DNA of 34,605 bases from Bacillus sp. 123MFChir2 (GCF_000383235.1 NZ_KB910967.1:1-34605), one strand, 5' to 3'; shown: positions 1-7,594, counted from the first letter of the stretch. Notes: generated from the letters alone by a model not told the origin. Made by a program: numbers and translations.

Positions 1-211
1 GAGCTAGTAATTCAGCTTCTTTTGAAGAGAATGATTGGACAGCTTTAATCTCTGGTTGTTGACCATACTTCTTGACCCAGCCATGTAAAGTATTCTCATT
101 CACACCCATTTCTCTAGCCACTTGAGCTACAGGCTTATGATTTTCATGAATATACTTTACCGCTTCAATTTTAAATGTCTCATCGTATCGTTTTCCGTTA
201 CCTCTTGCCAT
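1..211 (-). CDS. IS3-family transposase OrfA, N-terminal part (cut by window edge)
   Basis: Reading the minus strand from 211 gives MARGNGKRYDETFKIEAVKY and continues in frame to the window edge, about 70 residues. The Y-x-E-x-F-K-x-E-A-V-K start followed by a helix-turn-helix (VAREMGVNENTLHGWVKKYG) is typical of the OrfA DNA-binding subunit of IS3-family elements (HTH_Tnp_1 type). OrfA would recognise the element's ends, and OrfB with the DDE catalytic domain should lie outside the window. A GAGG-type ribosome binding site precedes the ATG. The function is clear from the family; whether the element is intact cannot be seen. Confidence 0.85.
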   Translation of the reverse strand, partial: MARGNGKRYDETFKIEAVKYIHENHKPVAQVAREMGVNENTLHGWVKKYGQQPEIKAVQSFSSKEAELLA

Positions 212-284
212 ACAGACACACCTCGTTATAGTTGATATATTTATTATAACAATCTGTGTCTACTTTTTAGTCTAGCATCATATA
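1..284 (-). mobile_element. Left end of an IS3-family insertion sequence
   Basis: The OrfA start at 211 is followed, moving outwards, by about 70 bases of non-coding DNA. On the minus strand the outer edge reads TGCTAGACTAAAAAGTAGAC, consistent with a TG-starting IS3-type terminus near 280-284. The other terminus is not in the window, so the exact boundary and the target duplication are not established. Confidence 0.45.
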
Positions 285-299
285 CCTCAAAAAACTAAA

Positions 300-345
300 A
301 CGGATCACAACATGGAAAATAAACTCAGTCCATGTCATGACCCAT
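300..345 (-). terminator. Rho-independent terminator for the secreted repeat protein gene
   Basis: Imperfect hairpin with arms GGATCACAACATGGA (302-316) and TCCATGTCATGACC (about 329-342). Read on the minus strand it is followed by a T-rich tract (GTTTTAGTTTTTTG). It lies just downstream of the stop of the 737-residue protein gene. Confidence 0.5.
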
Positions 346-392
346 TTTTATACGTATAGGTTAACTCTTCAAACTATCATCATGCTATTATT

Positions 393-2606
393 TTAGTACG
401 GCATTTTATGTCCCCACTTGTCAAAGTGATAATCTTTACCGTCGATTTTAAACCAAGCGTCTGCATAAAGTGAACCATCTTCTCTAGCACAATACCAAAG
501 GTATCCGTATGCAAGAGGAATAGGTCTATATCCGCCGCCAACTTGGAACCATCCTGTTTTAGCTGCCCCATTTTCATCGAAGTAATAATATTTATTATCG
601 ATAGTTTGCCAGCCCTTTTGTGCTACGCCGTTATTATCGAAATGGTATATCTTACCATCTATTTTTTCAAATCCTGCTCGGTTAGCTGATCCGTCTTCAT
701 GGAAATAATATTTTTTTCCGTCAATGTTTTTATAATCATTGAACGTATCATTGTGGCCATTTGTGAAATAGTATCTTTTACCGTCTATCATTTTCCAACC
801 AGTATAGGAAACGCCATCTTCTAAACTATAATATGCCAGTGTTTTTTCGATTTTGTTGACCCCTGTTTTCAAAATCGAACCGTCTTTATTAAATGCTAAT
901 ATTTTATTGTCAAACTTAACATTAACAATGCTGTTTATAGCTTCTCCATTTAGTTTAGAAATTCTCTCAAGCATACCTTTGTCGGAAAAGTGAAGGATGA
1001 CATTTTGATCTTCTAGACGTATTTCATTTTTATTTACATTGTAATTTTGGAAGTAATAAATTTTACCATCGATGTCTCGTAGACCTTTTTCAACTTCTGC
1101 TCCTGAAGCATCAGAATAGTGTAGACCATGTTGGTCTTCCGTCCATGTTGAACGTTTTACAGAACCGTCATCGTTGAAACTGTAATACTTTCCATCAATA
1201 TTGTATCCATTTGTATTGATTAATCCTACATCCGCTTTAAAGTAATACCTCTTTCCTTCAATGTCTTGCCACCCCGTCATGAAGATTCCATCAGCATCTG
1301 CAAAAAAGTACTGATCATCTCGGTTTACCCAACTGTTTTTTATCACATTCCCAGAAGAATCTTTTGCAGTCGTTGGGGCATTTTTATTTTTTTCATCATT
1401 ATATTCAAATTTCACCCCATCATATTTCTGTTTCGTATTTCCTTTACCCGGATACCATTCTTTTAACCAATTGGCAATTTCATTGTTGCTTTTTCCTTGG
1501 AAACGAATTTCAGAACGCCATGCTTCCCCGGTAGTAAATCCTTTACCGTTAGCGGTCTCAATTAAACGTACTCCATTCTTGTTTATAAAATGAAATTGAA
1601 ATTGACCGTTAACAAGATTTTCGATTTGGACAAGTTCTAATACTTCGTCATCACCAATAGAATCTGAATATTGAAGCGTTTGTCCGTCTTTCCCTGAAAG
1701 ATATTTCGAACCGATTTTTACAAATACTTTATTGCTTCCTTTTGTAATCGGGATAATTTGATAAGGTTTACCATCGTTCAATCCGAGATTTCCCAACGAA
1801 ATTTCTGTCTTTAGGATCGGATTCGTATTTGCTAATAGTTTCACTGATCGATCATGAAAATCTGCAAGAGCTTTAGAATCGCTTGTGAGATAATTCCAAA
1901 GAACATCTTTGGATACTGGCTTTGAAGTCAGTGTTGATATTTGTTTTTCCTCTTCTGATAACTCAGCAAATAGGGCATCTGTACCTCTAGCAAATGACCA
2001 TTCAGAAGTAGGTGTTGGGTATCTTTTCTTATGAAATGGAATAACAAGTCTTGGGTTTTTACCAGACGTTTTTTCTACGAATGCTGTTTGACCTTGATTC
2101 ATTACAACTCCGGTCTTTCCTTCGTCTAATTGTGCTTGTGTAATGTAAAGAAGATCGTGTTCTGAGACAGATTTTGCATCAGGGTTTAGATCTATAATTG
2201 TACCCGCTTCAGTAATTTTAAGCTGCTGTCCAGATCTTAATTTATGAATTTCAATTTTTCCATTTGGATAGAGTACTTTAACTGATTTAGTAAAATTTGA
2301 ATCATCTGTTGTATGATGCATGGAAATATTAAATTCCCCAGATGTAAAATTAGGAGCCCTGTAAGTTATATTTTCTGCATATACATCAATGTGAGTGCCT
2401 GGTCCTGGATCCTCTGGAGATATTCCAAGTCCTTCATAAATGTCTTTTACAATACCTAATGAAGTAATAGTTACATCTAGTATCGTACCTATTCCTGCGC
2501 TAGCCTTATGTTCTGCAATAGGTGCCATAGAAAAAAGAATACCTAATGCTGCTGTTGCAGGGATGACCTTCTTTCCAATTCCAGTTGTTTTAAATTTCTT
2601 TTTCAT
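393..2606 (-). CDS. Secreted protein with C-terminal choline/glucan-binding-type repeats
   Basis: A 737-residue protein. Residues 1-37 form a signal peptide (MKKK...GKK, hydrophobic ATAALGILFSMAP, cleavage after KASA). About residues 420-737 hold roughly a dozen CW_binding_1-type repeats of the pattern G-W-x-x-I-D-G-K-x-Y-Y-F-x-x-D-G, which in other Gram-positive proteins bind teichoic-acid choline or glucans at the surface. Residues 38-410 are not recognised. Part of this (about 295-370, KYLSGKDGQTLQYSDS onward) looks like a beta-trefoil-like carbohydrate-binding stretch, and I see no catalytic signature. The product should be exported and held at the cell wall. The RBS (GGAGAACGG on the minus strand) is adjacent. 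It stands alone with its own terminator and a repeat-rich upstream region. Toxin, adhesin or wall hydrolase are all possible; I assign none. Confidence 0.8.
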   Translation of the reverse strand: MKKKFKTTGIGKKVIPATAALGILFSMAPIAEHKASAGIGTILDVTITSLGIVKDIYEGLGISPEDPGPGTHIDVYAENITYRAPNFTSGEFNISMHHTTDDSNFTKSVKVLYPNGKIEIHKLRSGQQLKITEAGTIIDLNPDAKSVSEHDLLYITQAQLDEGKTGVVMNQGQTAFVEKTSGKNPRLVIPFHKKRYPTPTSEWSFARGTDALFAELSEEEKQISTLTSKPVSKDVLWNYLTSDSKALADFHDRSVKLLANTNPILKTEISLGNLGLNDGKPYQIIPITKGSNKVFVKIGSKYLSGKDGQTLQYSDSIGDDEVLELVQIENLVNGQFQFHFINKNGVRLIETANGKGFTTGEAWRSEIRFQGKSNNEIANWLKEWYPGKGNTKQKYDGVKFEYNDEKNKNAPTTAKDSSGNVIKNSWVNRDDQYFFADADGIFMTGWQDIEGKRYYFKADVGLINTNGYNIDGKYYSFNDDGSVKRSTWTEDQHGLHYSDASGAEVEKGLRDIDGKIYYFQNYNVNKNEIRLEDQNVILHFSDKGMLERISKLNGEAINSIVNVKFDNKILAFNKDGSILKTGVNKIEKTLAYYSLEDGVSYTGWKMIDGKRYYFTNGHNDTFNDYKNIDGKKYYFHEDGSANRAGFEKIDGKIYHFDNNGVAQKGWQTIDNKYYYFDENGAAKTGWFQVGGGYRPIPLAYGYLWYCAREDGSLYADAWFKIDGKDYHFDKWGHKMPY

Positions 2607-2694
2607 TCCGTTCTCCTCTCTTTGTGAAAAAATTTACTTTTAAATTTATATCTCGAAGTTCATTTTAGTTTAAATATCTTTCGAATTTCTTGCA

Positions 2695-2715
2695 TAAGTA
2701 TTACAAAAGTCTTTC
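2695..2715 (-). repeat. Inverted copy of a 22-bp upstream repeat
   Basis: TAAGTATTACAAAAGTCTTT here is the reverse complement of the tandem repeats at 3029-3072, with no mismatch over 21 bases. It lies about 90 bp upstream of the secreted protein start, where a regulator or its promoter would be expected to act. Confidence 0.75.
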
Positions 2716-3028
2716 ATAAAATTCTAAAAATAATGGTAACTGGTAACTTTTTCAATATTAAACACTATTTATTTCCTTTATTAACTAATAAATAGGAGAA
2801 TTACCTATTACCACCAGGCTAAGAATGGGAAGTGATTGTGTATTTCTCTACATTCTCCATACTAACTTCTTTCCTATAATCAATTTGGTATCGTTCATCG
2901 TATATCGTTGGAAAACCTTACAAAATACAAAAATCCAAGTACAGAAAAAGTACACATAGTATTGTTAGCGTGAGGTAGAGAATAAAATAATTCTGGCATT
3001 CATCTTGGCAAAGCGTCTTTAAACTAAA

Positions 3029-3072
3029 GAAAGACTTTTGTAATACTTACGAAAGACTTTTGTAATATTTAC
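3029..3072 (+). repeat. Two tandem copies of a 22-bp direct repeat
   Basis: Copy one (3029-3050) begins GAAAGACTTTTGTAATAC. Copy two (3051-3072) is identical except for one C-to-T change. A third, partial unit (GAAAG, then TTTGAAAGACATTTAAAG) follows directly. The 22-bp period is two helical turns, so all copies face the same side of the DNA, as cooperative operator sites often do. The function is not known. Confidence 0.8.
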
Positions 3073-3323
3073 GAAAGTAATTTGAAAGACATTTAAAGTA
3101 AGATAAGTTTATCCCTAATATACATTCAGGAAACTTTATATTTTGTTTTTCTAATTCGATAAGAATGTCATTTGATATGAAATTATTTCTTGAATTTTAA
3201 GCAAGTTATGAGTTCCAAAGTACATTTGGTATAAGTAGCGCACTAAGTGAAGAATCAATCGTTCAGATATGTTAGAAAAATAAAATTGATCAAACAGAGC
3301 TCCCCCAAAGCTTCTTTGAAATA

Positions 3324-3367
3324 AACAAAACCCACAGAAAACATTCTTGTTTTCTGTGGGTTTTGTT
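3324..3367. terminator. Strong bidirectional hairpin terminator
   Basis: Perfect 19-bp stem (arms 3324-3342 and 3349-3367, core CCCACAGAAAAC / GTTTTCTGTGGG) around a 6-base loop, with A/T-rich flanks on both sides so it can act in either direction. It separates the upstream region of the secreted protein gene from the decayed zone that follows. Confidence 0.85.
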
Positions 3368-3477
3368 GTGTTTATGTTTTTTTACTTGAACAAGTAAGAT
3401 TTATTGCAGTAAAAATGCTTAACATATTAGTCATATCAAATATGTTGGAGTTCTTTATTTTTAAGAATTTTTTTCAA

Positions 3478-3801
3478 TTAGGTCTTGATAAAGAACGGCT
3501 GCCACTTCACCATTCCTCGGCCTTTTATTTTTGGTACTCCTACATTTCCGATCAGTGTGTTTCTATATCTTCCAGTAGCGGTAGGGGAGTAGGATACTGT
3601 TTTTGCGAGGATGATTTCCCGTTCTCTTGCCTGTATGTCATCAAAAGGGCTGATTTGTTCTTCGCCTTCGTTTACTAAATTCGTTAGCGCGATACTGACT
3701 GTGCGAATCGGTTCGCCTGTATGTAATTGTTTTAAAAGTCTTAAACAAACACGATAAACGCGGACGATTTGCGTATTTTGAACACCGGGTGGTTGATTCA
3801 C
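3478..3801 (-). pseudogene. Truncated Y-family DNA polymerase (UvrX/YqjW-like), C-terminal remnant
   Basis: The 107-residue frame opens with NQPPGVQNTQIVRVYRVCLR and continues LLKQLHTGEPIRTVSIALTN, EEQISPFDDIQ and VSYSPTATGRYRNTLIG. These match the little-finger and C-terminal region of the UV-damage-repair Y-family polymerases of Bacillus (UvrX). The whole catalytic palm is missing. The expected stretch between ILAKT and VSYSPTATG (about 20 residues, normally containing an IRxxxG-A-L-R segment) also seems deleted. The upstream side ends where the IS1182 remnant begins, so a rearrangement removed the 5' part. It is not expected to encode an active polymerase. Confidence 0.75.
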
Positions 3802-4371
3802 TTTATAATTTTATCATTGCCACAGATGTCACCGCTGCGAATGTTCCAGGACATCGTAAGTTGATTGAACAAATAGAATGGTTAAAACAATTATTCGGAA
3901 AGTATGCGGGAGAAATTGCCCTTGATTCAGGCTACTACGCAGGTTGTTTCAACGTAAATTCTTTGTGTACATATCTTATCGCCGATTTGCGACAAAGGAT
4001 CATCCGAATTGTCGCCGTCATCACTTTAAACAAGTGAATGAGGATCTCTATGCCTGTCCTTGTGGTGTACCATTTTATTATAAAACAACAAATCGTCAGG
4101 GATATCATGAATTCAAACCACCTAAAGGAAGCTGCCAATTCTGTTCATTTGCGAAAAAAGAAAATGAAGACCGTGTGTTACGAATCTCAATTCATCAAGA
4201 CATTTCCGATCAATTAAGAGAACAGCGTTTGTCGATGAGAGGGGAAATTCTCCGTTCTGTTCGGCCATCTACGGTGGAACTAAGTTTCGCACATAGTAAA
4301 GAGCTCCACGGTTTGCGCGATACCGTAGAGCGCAAAAGGTAAAAATACAAGTTTTGATGAACAGGCGGTGA
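3797..4371 (+). pseudogene. IS1182-family transposase remnant with two frameshifts
   Basis: Three consecutive frames join into one IS1182-type DDE transposase segment. Frame 1 has ATDVTAANVPGHRKLIEQIE and ALDSGYYA. Frame 2 has FFVYISYRRFATKDHPNCRR, YACPCGVPFYYK, the zinc-ribbon-like GSCQFCSFAKKENEDR and STVELSFAHSKELHGLR. Frame 3 resumes RYRRAQKVKIQVLMNRR and stops at 4371. A deletion of about 9 residues plus a frameshift lies near 3940-3950, and a second frameshift near 4318. The N-terminal half and both element ends are absent. Inactive debris. Confidence 0.85.
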
Positions 4372-4433
4372 ATTTTTACTGGGTATTTGCATGCATTTTA
4401 ATTGTAAGCTAGGGAAAGGAGAACGATGGTACA

Positions 4434-4595
4434 GTGATATATCAATATGAAATTGATTTTTTTGTCATGTATAGTGACAAGGTAACAACTGTACAATCTG
4501 CAACAATTCCACCACATTTTTTAGAATTTGCAAAAGAAAAGTTAAAAACAGAAGTAAAACGAAGAATAGGTAATTGTGAATTTTTGACTTGTTAG
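4434..4595 (+). CDS. Small hypothetical protein (53 aa)
   Basis: A GTG start at 4434 follows an AAAGGAGA ribosome binding site at about 11 bases. The 53-residue product begins VIYQYEIDFFVMYSDKVTTV and ends ...KRRIGNCEFLTC. I do not recognise it. It has no membrane segment. The alternating hydrophobic pattern followed by a charged stretch (FAKEKLKTEVKRR) suggests a small folded alpha/beta protein. It sits between IS1182 debris and a dispersed repeat, so it could also be a shortened remnant. Confidence 0.4.
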   Translation: MIYQYEIDFFVMYSDKVTTVQSATIPPHFLEFAKEKLKTEVKRRIGNCEFLTC

Positions 4596-4596
4596 T

Positions 4597-4640
4597 TTGA
4601 TAGCGATACGGCGGGCATGTATGGCGCCCCTATTACACTA
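4597..4640 (-). repeat. Dispersed ATCAAG-type intergenic repeat (reverse orientation)
   Basis: Read on the minus strand: GGGGCGCCATACATGCCCGC, then CGTATCGCTATCAAAC. The CGCTATCAA core recurs at 5253, 6731, 16128 and 21510. The longer GCCAT...GCCC part resembles the copies at 11680 and 19936. Confidence 0.55.
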
Positions 4641-4741
4641 CCTCTAAAGATGTATAGAATTTTAATACTTTTAGTGGACTTAATATTGTTCCCGCACTGA
4701 TATATTTAATATTAGAGTACAGAAAGTAGGGGGGAAACTAT

Positions 4742-5209
4742 ATGATTAAGGGATTGTATGAAGCACACTTGCCAGTTAGTAATTTGCAAAATTCAATTGA
4801 ATTTTACCGGAAATTAGGATTGAACCTTGCTTGGTGTGATGAAGACACTGCTTTCTTTTGGATTGAAAAAGGGAAAAGTTGGCTAGGTTTATGGGAAGGA
4901 AATGAGTATGAAACTCGATACCATCCTTCTTTACGACATATTGCTTTTCGTGTTTCATATGAAGATTTAAAAGAATCTTTAAAGTGGCTAGATTCTATTC
5001 AAGTTGAAGCTACCCCATTTGGTAATGGAAAATCTATTGATCCATTTATTCGACCACATCAAGGGAATGCTTCAGTATACTTCAATGATCCAGATGGTAA
5101 CAGTTTAGAATTAATCTGTTATGTTGAAGCTCCTGATGAATTAAAACATATTACAGATAAGTTGTCCTTCATAAATTGGGAGGAACTAGTTAATAATACA
5201 TTTAAATGA
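4742..5209 (+). CDS. VOC-family (glyoxalase/dioxygenase superfamily) protein
   Basis: A 155-residue vicinal-oxygen-chelate fold protein. It starts with the usual MIKGLYEAHLPVSNLQNSIE-FYRKLGL unit (His9 a likely metal ligand). The first beta-alpha module is followed by LRHIAFRV (second His) and closes with the hallmark FNDPDGNSLELICY, whose Glu is the usual last ligand. Such single-domain proteins act as metal-dependent isomerases, thiol transferases or drug-binding resistance proteins; the substrate cannot be read from the sequence. A GGGGGG ribosome binding site lies just before the ATG. Monocistronic. Confidence 0.85.
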   Translation: MIKGLYEAHLPVSNLQNSIEFYRKLGLNLAWCDEDTAFFWIEKGKSWLGLWEGNEYETRYHPSLRHIAFRVSYEDLKESLKWLDSIQVEATPFGNGKSIDPFIRPHQGNASVYFNDPDGNSLELICYVEAPDELKHITDKLSFINWEELVNNTFK

Positions 5210-5240
5210 GAGATTATGAGATGAGCTTATTTCACTAAAC

Positions 5241-5290
5241 GGGGTCATAACATATCACTATCAAGCTAATATTTTGGATTATCCCCAAAA
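5241..5290 (+). repeat. Dispersed ATCAAG-type intergenic repeat
   Basis: TATCACTATCAAGCTAATAT at 5253, continuing TTTGGATTATCCC, matches the copy at 6731-6767 with one difference over 37 bases. It directly follows the VOC gene. Confidence 0.75.
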
Positions 5291-5341
5291 AGAAAAAGCA
5301 CCCTATATAGAGCGCTTTACTAATAAGTATTTTCAAGTTTA

Positions 5342-5690
5342 TTATTGTTCGCTTTTTGCCTTCATTTGTTTTTCATACACATATTTAGCTGTAGAAAAAT
5401 CGTTAGGAAAATCACGTAATGCGTTGTTCATTATGTTTAATTCTTCCTGTGATTTGATTTCAATACTATTTAAATCATCAAACGCTTTCGATTGTTTTTT
5501 TGCAACATAATTTTGTGTTGAGTAATCATCTTTGAAATCTTGTTTTGCTTTTTCCTTAACTTTATCCATAGCAGAATTTTTATCAATCTTTTTCATAGGA
5601 TTTTCAAAAGCAGCTGTAGTTTGTTTCTGTTCCTGCTTCGGCTCTTCTTTCTTCGGTTGTTCTTTCTGAACTGGTTGAGCAAGCCCTTTC
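5342..5690 (-). pseudogene. 5'-truncated gene for a charged, repeat-bearing protein
   Basis: The minus-strand frame contains a Lys/Glu/Gln-rich linker (PVQKEQPKKEEPKQEQKQ), then two related units of about 25 residues, KQDFKDDYSTQNYVAKKQSK and RDFPNDFSTAKYVYEKQMK, about 40 residues apart. Such a linker usually follows an N-terminal membrane anchor or signal peptide, and none is present. The frame stays open upstream to 5758 with unrelated residues and overlaps an opposite-strand gene fragment (5692-5835). I infer that the true 5' end was lost at a junction near 5690. I do not recognise the family. Confidence 0.5.
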
Positions 5691-5691
5691 C

Positions 5692-5835
5692 TTATATCAA
5701 GAAGGAAAAACCTCCCCGAAACGATTAAGAAACCTTCTTGCACTTTTAAATTGTGCACCGAAAGATTTTGGCATTTTTATGCCGGACGACCTTCCAACTG
5801 AAGAAGAGATTGAGAATCTTAACCAAAATTCGTAA
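5692..5835 (+). pseudogene. 3' fragment of an unidentified gene
   Basis: The plus-strand frame reads LYQEGKTSPKRLRNLLALLN, then CAPKDFGIFMPDDLPTEEEI-ENLNQNS and stop. It has a protein-like composition and no start codon with a ribosome binding site; it loses coherence upstream of about 5692. It looks like the C-terminal tail of a larger gene whose 5' part was deleted at the same junction that truncated the opposite-strand gene. Family not recognised. Confidence 0.35.
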
Positions 5836-6016
5836 AGCATGGATGTTAGAATTTTAAGTTGTAATTATATATAAGAGCATGCAGAATTTTATAATATCGG
5901 AGCGTAAGAGAATCCCTTGGTATAAAAGGATTCCTGACGACATCCAACTTTTTTATGTTAACCGAGAATGAATAGAATATTGATCCGAATTTGCACAATA
6001 CATCTTTTTATAAGAA

Positions 6017-6025
6017 TGATACAAT
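6017..6025 (+). promoter_or_regulatory. Extended -10 promoter for the small membrane protein
   Basis: TGATACAAT fits an extended -10 element (TG-N-TACAAT). It lies 22 bases before the ATG at 6048, with an AGAGGTGA ribosome binding site between. No good -35 at normal spacing is visible, which is acceptable for extended -10 promoters. Confidence 0.4.
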
Positions 6026-6047
6026 GAATAAAAGAGGTGAATAAATT

Positions 6048-6239
6048 ATGGCAAAAAAAACAAGTTGGTCTTACATTGTCGGTTTAACATGGCTGGCAAC
6101 CATTACATTACTTTGGGCAAACTTTGCTTATTTGATTCCAAATAAAGTTGTCTCTCTAAGTGTTTCTATCATTATGATTGTCATTGCAACAGGAGCCAGC
6201 CTGACAGGACTTTACCGACTTAAAAAGAAAAAATATTGA
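6048..6239 (+). CDS. Small two-helix membrane protein (63 aa)
   Basis: It starts MAKKTSWSYIVGLTWLATIT. Two hydrophobic segments (about residues 8-27 and 36-55) are joined by the short loop YLIPNK, and the tail RLKKKKY is basic. By the positive-inside rule both ends are cytoplasmic. Not recognised as a named family. It has its own extended -10 promoter, an AGAGGTGA ribosome binding site and a hairpin just after the stop, so it is a real monocistronic gene. Confidence 0.65.
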   Translation: MAKKTSWSYIVGLTWLATITLLWANFAYLIPNKVVSLSVSIIMIVIATGASLTGLYRLKKKKY

Positions 6240-6251
6240 GAACAGATTGTG

Positions 6252-6273
6252 CCTCTCTCCAAATAGGGAGAGG
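6252..6273 (+). terminator. Hairpin after the small membrane protein gene
   Basis: CCTCTCTCC and GGGAGAGG pair with one bulged T around AAATA, followed by TTTGCTGT. The T-tract is short, so termination strength is uncertain. Confidence 0.5.
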
Positions 6274-6345
6274 TTTGCTGTGTATTTAATAAATTGGTAA
6301 AACAAATAGAATCTGTTGCTAAATGCTTTTGAAGGAGGTTCATAC

Positions 6346-6615
6346 ATGAGCGACGTAATTGGTGATGTAATGGGAGGACTCATCATGTCTATTCCATCAA
6401 AGAAAGAAAAAATAGTTCGCCAAAATTTAAAATTACTGAGAAAAGAAGCGTGGTTTAAAGAAATTGAACAAAGATACGGCAGATTGATGGTATTTAACCA
6501 TTCAATTAGAGAATTTGTAGGAAAAGAGAATCTTGAAATAATCTTAAAAGATGTTGAAGAAGCTAATAAGTTTCAAAATAAATTAGAGGCACTCCTAAAT
6601 CAAGAAAAGATATGA
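6346..6615 (+). CDS. Hypothetical helical protein (89 aa)
   Basis: The start is set by an excellent AAGGAGGT ribosome binding site at 6332-6339, seven bases before the ATG at 6346; a longer in-frame start at 6316 would lie upstream of that site and is rejected. The product begins MSDVIGDVMGGLIMSIPSKK and is otherwise charged and helical (VRQNLKLLRKEAWFKEIEQR, then LEIILKDVEEANKFQNKLE). It has no membrane segment beyond a weak N-terminal patch and no recognised domain. Confidence 0.6.
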   Translation: MSDVIGDVMGGLIMSIPSKKEKIVRQNLKLLRKEAWFKEIEQRYGRLMVFNHSIREFVGKENLEIILKDVEEANKFQNKLEALLNQEKI

Positions 6616-6658
6616 CTGGAATAACTATGAAGGTTTAAATAACGAGAATCATGTAAAT

Positions 6659-6680
6659 GAGCTGTCCATATGGGCAACTC
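6659..6680 (+). terminator. Weak hairpin terminator after the 89-aa gene
   Basis: GAGCTGTCC and GGGCAACTC pair imperfectly around a TAT loop (one C/A mismatch and one G-T pair), followed by ATTATTTTTC. Confidence 0.45.
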
Positions 6681-6719
6681 ATTATTTTTCTTGCTTAGCT
6701 TAGTTTTTTTCCAAAATGT

Positions 6720-6828
6720 TGGCGGTACCGTATCACTATCAAGCTAATATTTTGGATTATCCCTAAAATGAAAATTTTATCTGTCCATAGTTGTCTACGA
6801 AAATTTAGTTCGTTTTTTCATTTTAGGG
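6720..6828 (+). repeat. Dispersed ATCAAG-type repeat with long-range inverted arms
   Basis: GGTACCGTATCACTATCAAG opens a copy of the dispersed repeat (6731-6767 matches 5253-5289). Its end, CCCTAAAATGAAAA (6761-6774), is perfectly complementary to TTTTCATTTTAGGG (6815-6828), giving a 14-bp stem with a 40-base loop. The copy at 16118 is likewise followed by a hairpin, so the repeat may include a terminator-like end. Confidence 0.65.
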
Positions 6829-6926
6829 AACAAAGGATTTCTTATATATTCACACACATAATCTAGCAGTGCCAAGATGTGAAGGCATATAAAATATTCT
6901 GCCCGGTATGAAAATATATCCCTTTT

Positions 6927-7274
6927 CTATTCTTCGTCTGCTGTAATAAGCATATCCGTGTTCCCATTCTTCTCAAGATGACATTCGCCCCAAGTACAGA
7001 GAGAATCTAGTATGGAATCTAAAGATGAACCGTAATCCGTTAATGAATATTCTACTTTCGGTGGTACTTGGTTATATACTTTTCTTTGGATGACACCGTC
7101 TGCTTCTAGTTCGCGTAATTGTTGGGTTAACATTTTTTGTGTAATACCAGGCATTAAACGTTTTAACTCGCTCGTTCTCTTTTTGCCTTTCTTTAAATGA
7201 CAAAGGATAACAACTTTCCATTTTCCACCGATAACCTCTAAAGTTGCCTCCACAGGAATATTGTATTTCTTCAT
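6927..7274 (-). CDS. HxlR-family transcriptional regulator
   Basis: A 115-residue winged-helix protein with the HxlR signature VIGGKWKVVILCHLKKGKKR, TSELKRLMPGITQKMLTQQL, then RELEADGVIQR and the wing PPKVEYSLTDYG. Family members bind near-palindromic sites as dimers and often sense electrophiles or quinones through an N-terminal Cys. The only cysteines here are Cys25 (ILCHL), Cys93 and Cys98 (LCTWGECH). It is divergent from the MFS and aldo-keto reductase genes, as ytcD is to ytbD-ytbE in B. subtilis, so it probably represses them. Repeated TACTT-type sites fill the shared promoter. RBS GGAGA. Confidence 0.9.
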   Translation of the reverse strand: MKKYNIPVEATLEVIGGKWKVVILCHLKKGKKRTSELKRLMPGITQKMLTQQLRELEADGVIQRKVYNQVPPKVEYSLTDYGSSLDSILDSLCTWGECHLEKNGNTDMLITADEE

Positions 7275-7319
7275 ATGAAAATCTCCTTTGATGAATTTAT
7301 CGCTAAATAAGCTAAAGGT

Positions 7320-7464
7320 TACTTTTAAGTACCTATAGCACTTTTAAGTACGTACTTTTTATTAGGTTGAATATGTTTCATAATAACATACGTAAGAGGT
7401 AAACGAGTAGTACGGTACCAAAAGGTTCCTATGTTACTTTTTGGTATCTATATTACTTAAAAGT
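7320..7464. promoter_or_regulatory. Candidate HxlR operator sites (three copies of ACTTTTAAGT)
   Basis: ACTTTTAAGTAC occurs at 7321-7332 and 7340-7351, and the inverted form ACTTAAAAGT at 7455-7464. The first is part of TACTT-TT-AAGTA, an inverted repeat of the TACT...AGTA type used by HxlR/YodB-family repressors. All three lie between the divergent regulator and the MFS gene. Confidence 0.6.
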
Positions 7465-7594
7465 GCGTTCTTCAGAAAAAGGATGAAATCATTCATAATA
7501 GCATTTATAGGAAATAATATATTGTTTCAGAAGATAAAAGGGCCTTTTTATCATACTATTATGATTGGATTTCTTGTATTAAGGAGGGGTTCAA

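Larger units (their letters stand above)
2607..3323. other. Gene-free upstream region of the secreted protein gene
   Basis: About 700 bases without a credible coding frame on either strand. It is AT-rich and carries the 22-bp repeats listed separately. No PlcR box (TATGNAN4TNCATA) was found by eye. It probably holds the promoter of the minus-strand secreted protein gene, but I could not place one -10/-35 pair with confidence. Confidence 0.5.

Noticed and set aside
2440-2643. Plus-strand frame opposite the secreted protein signal peptide
   Set aside because: Shadow of the real minus-strand gene.
2607-3323. PlcR box upstream of the secreted protein gene
   Set aside because: Searched by eye for TATGNAN4TNCATA; no acceptable match.
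2641-3323. CRISPR array suggested by the repeated 22-mer
   Set aside because: Copies are directly abutting or inverted, there are no spacers and no cas genes.
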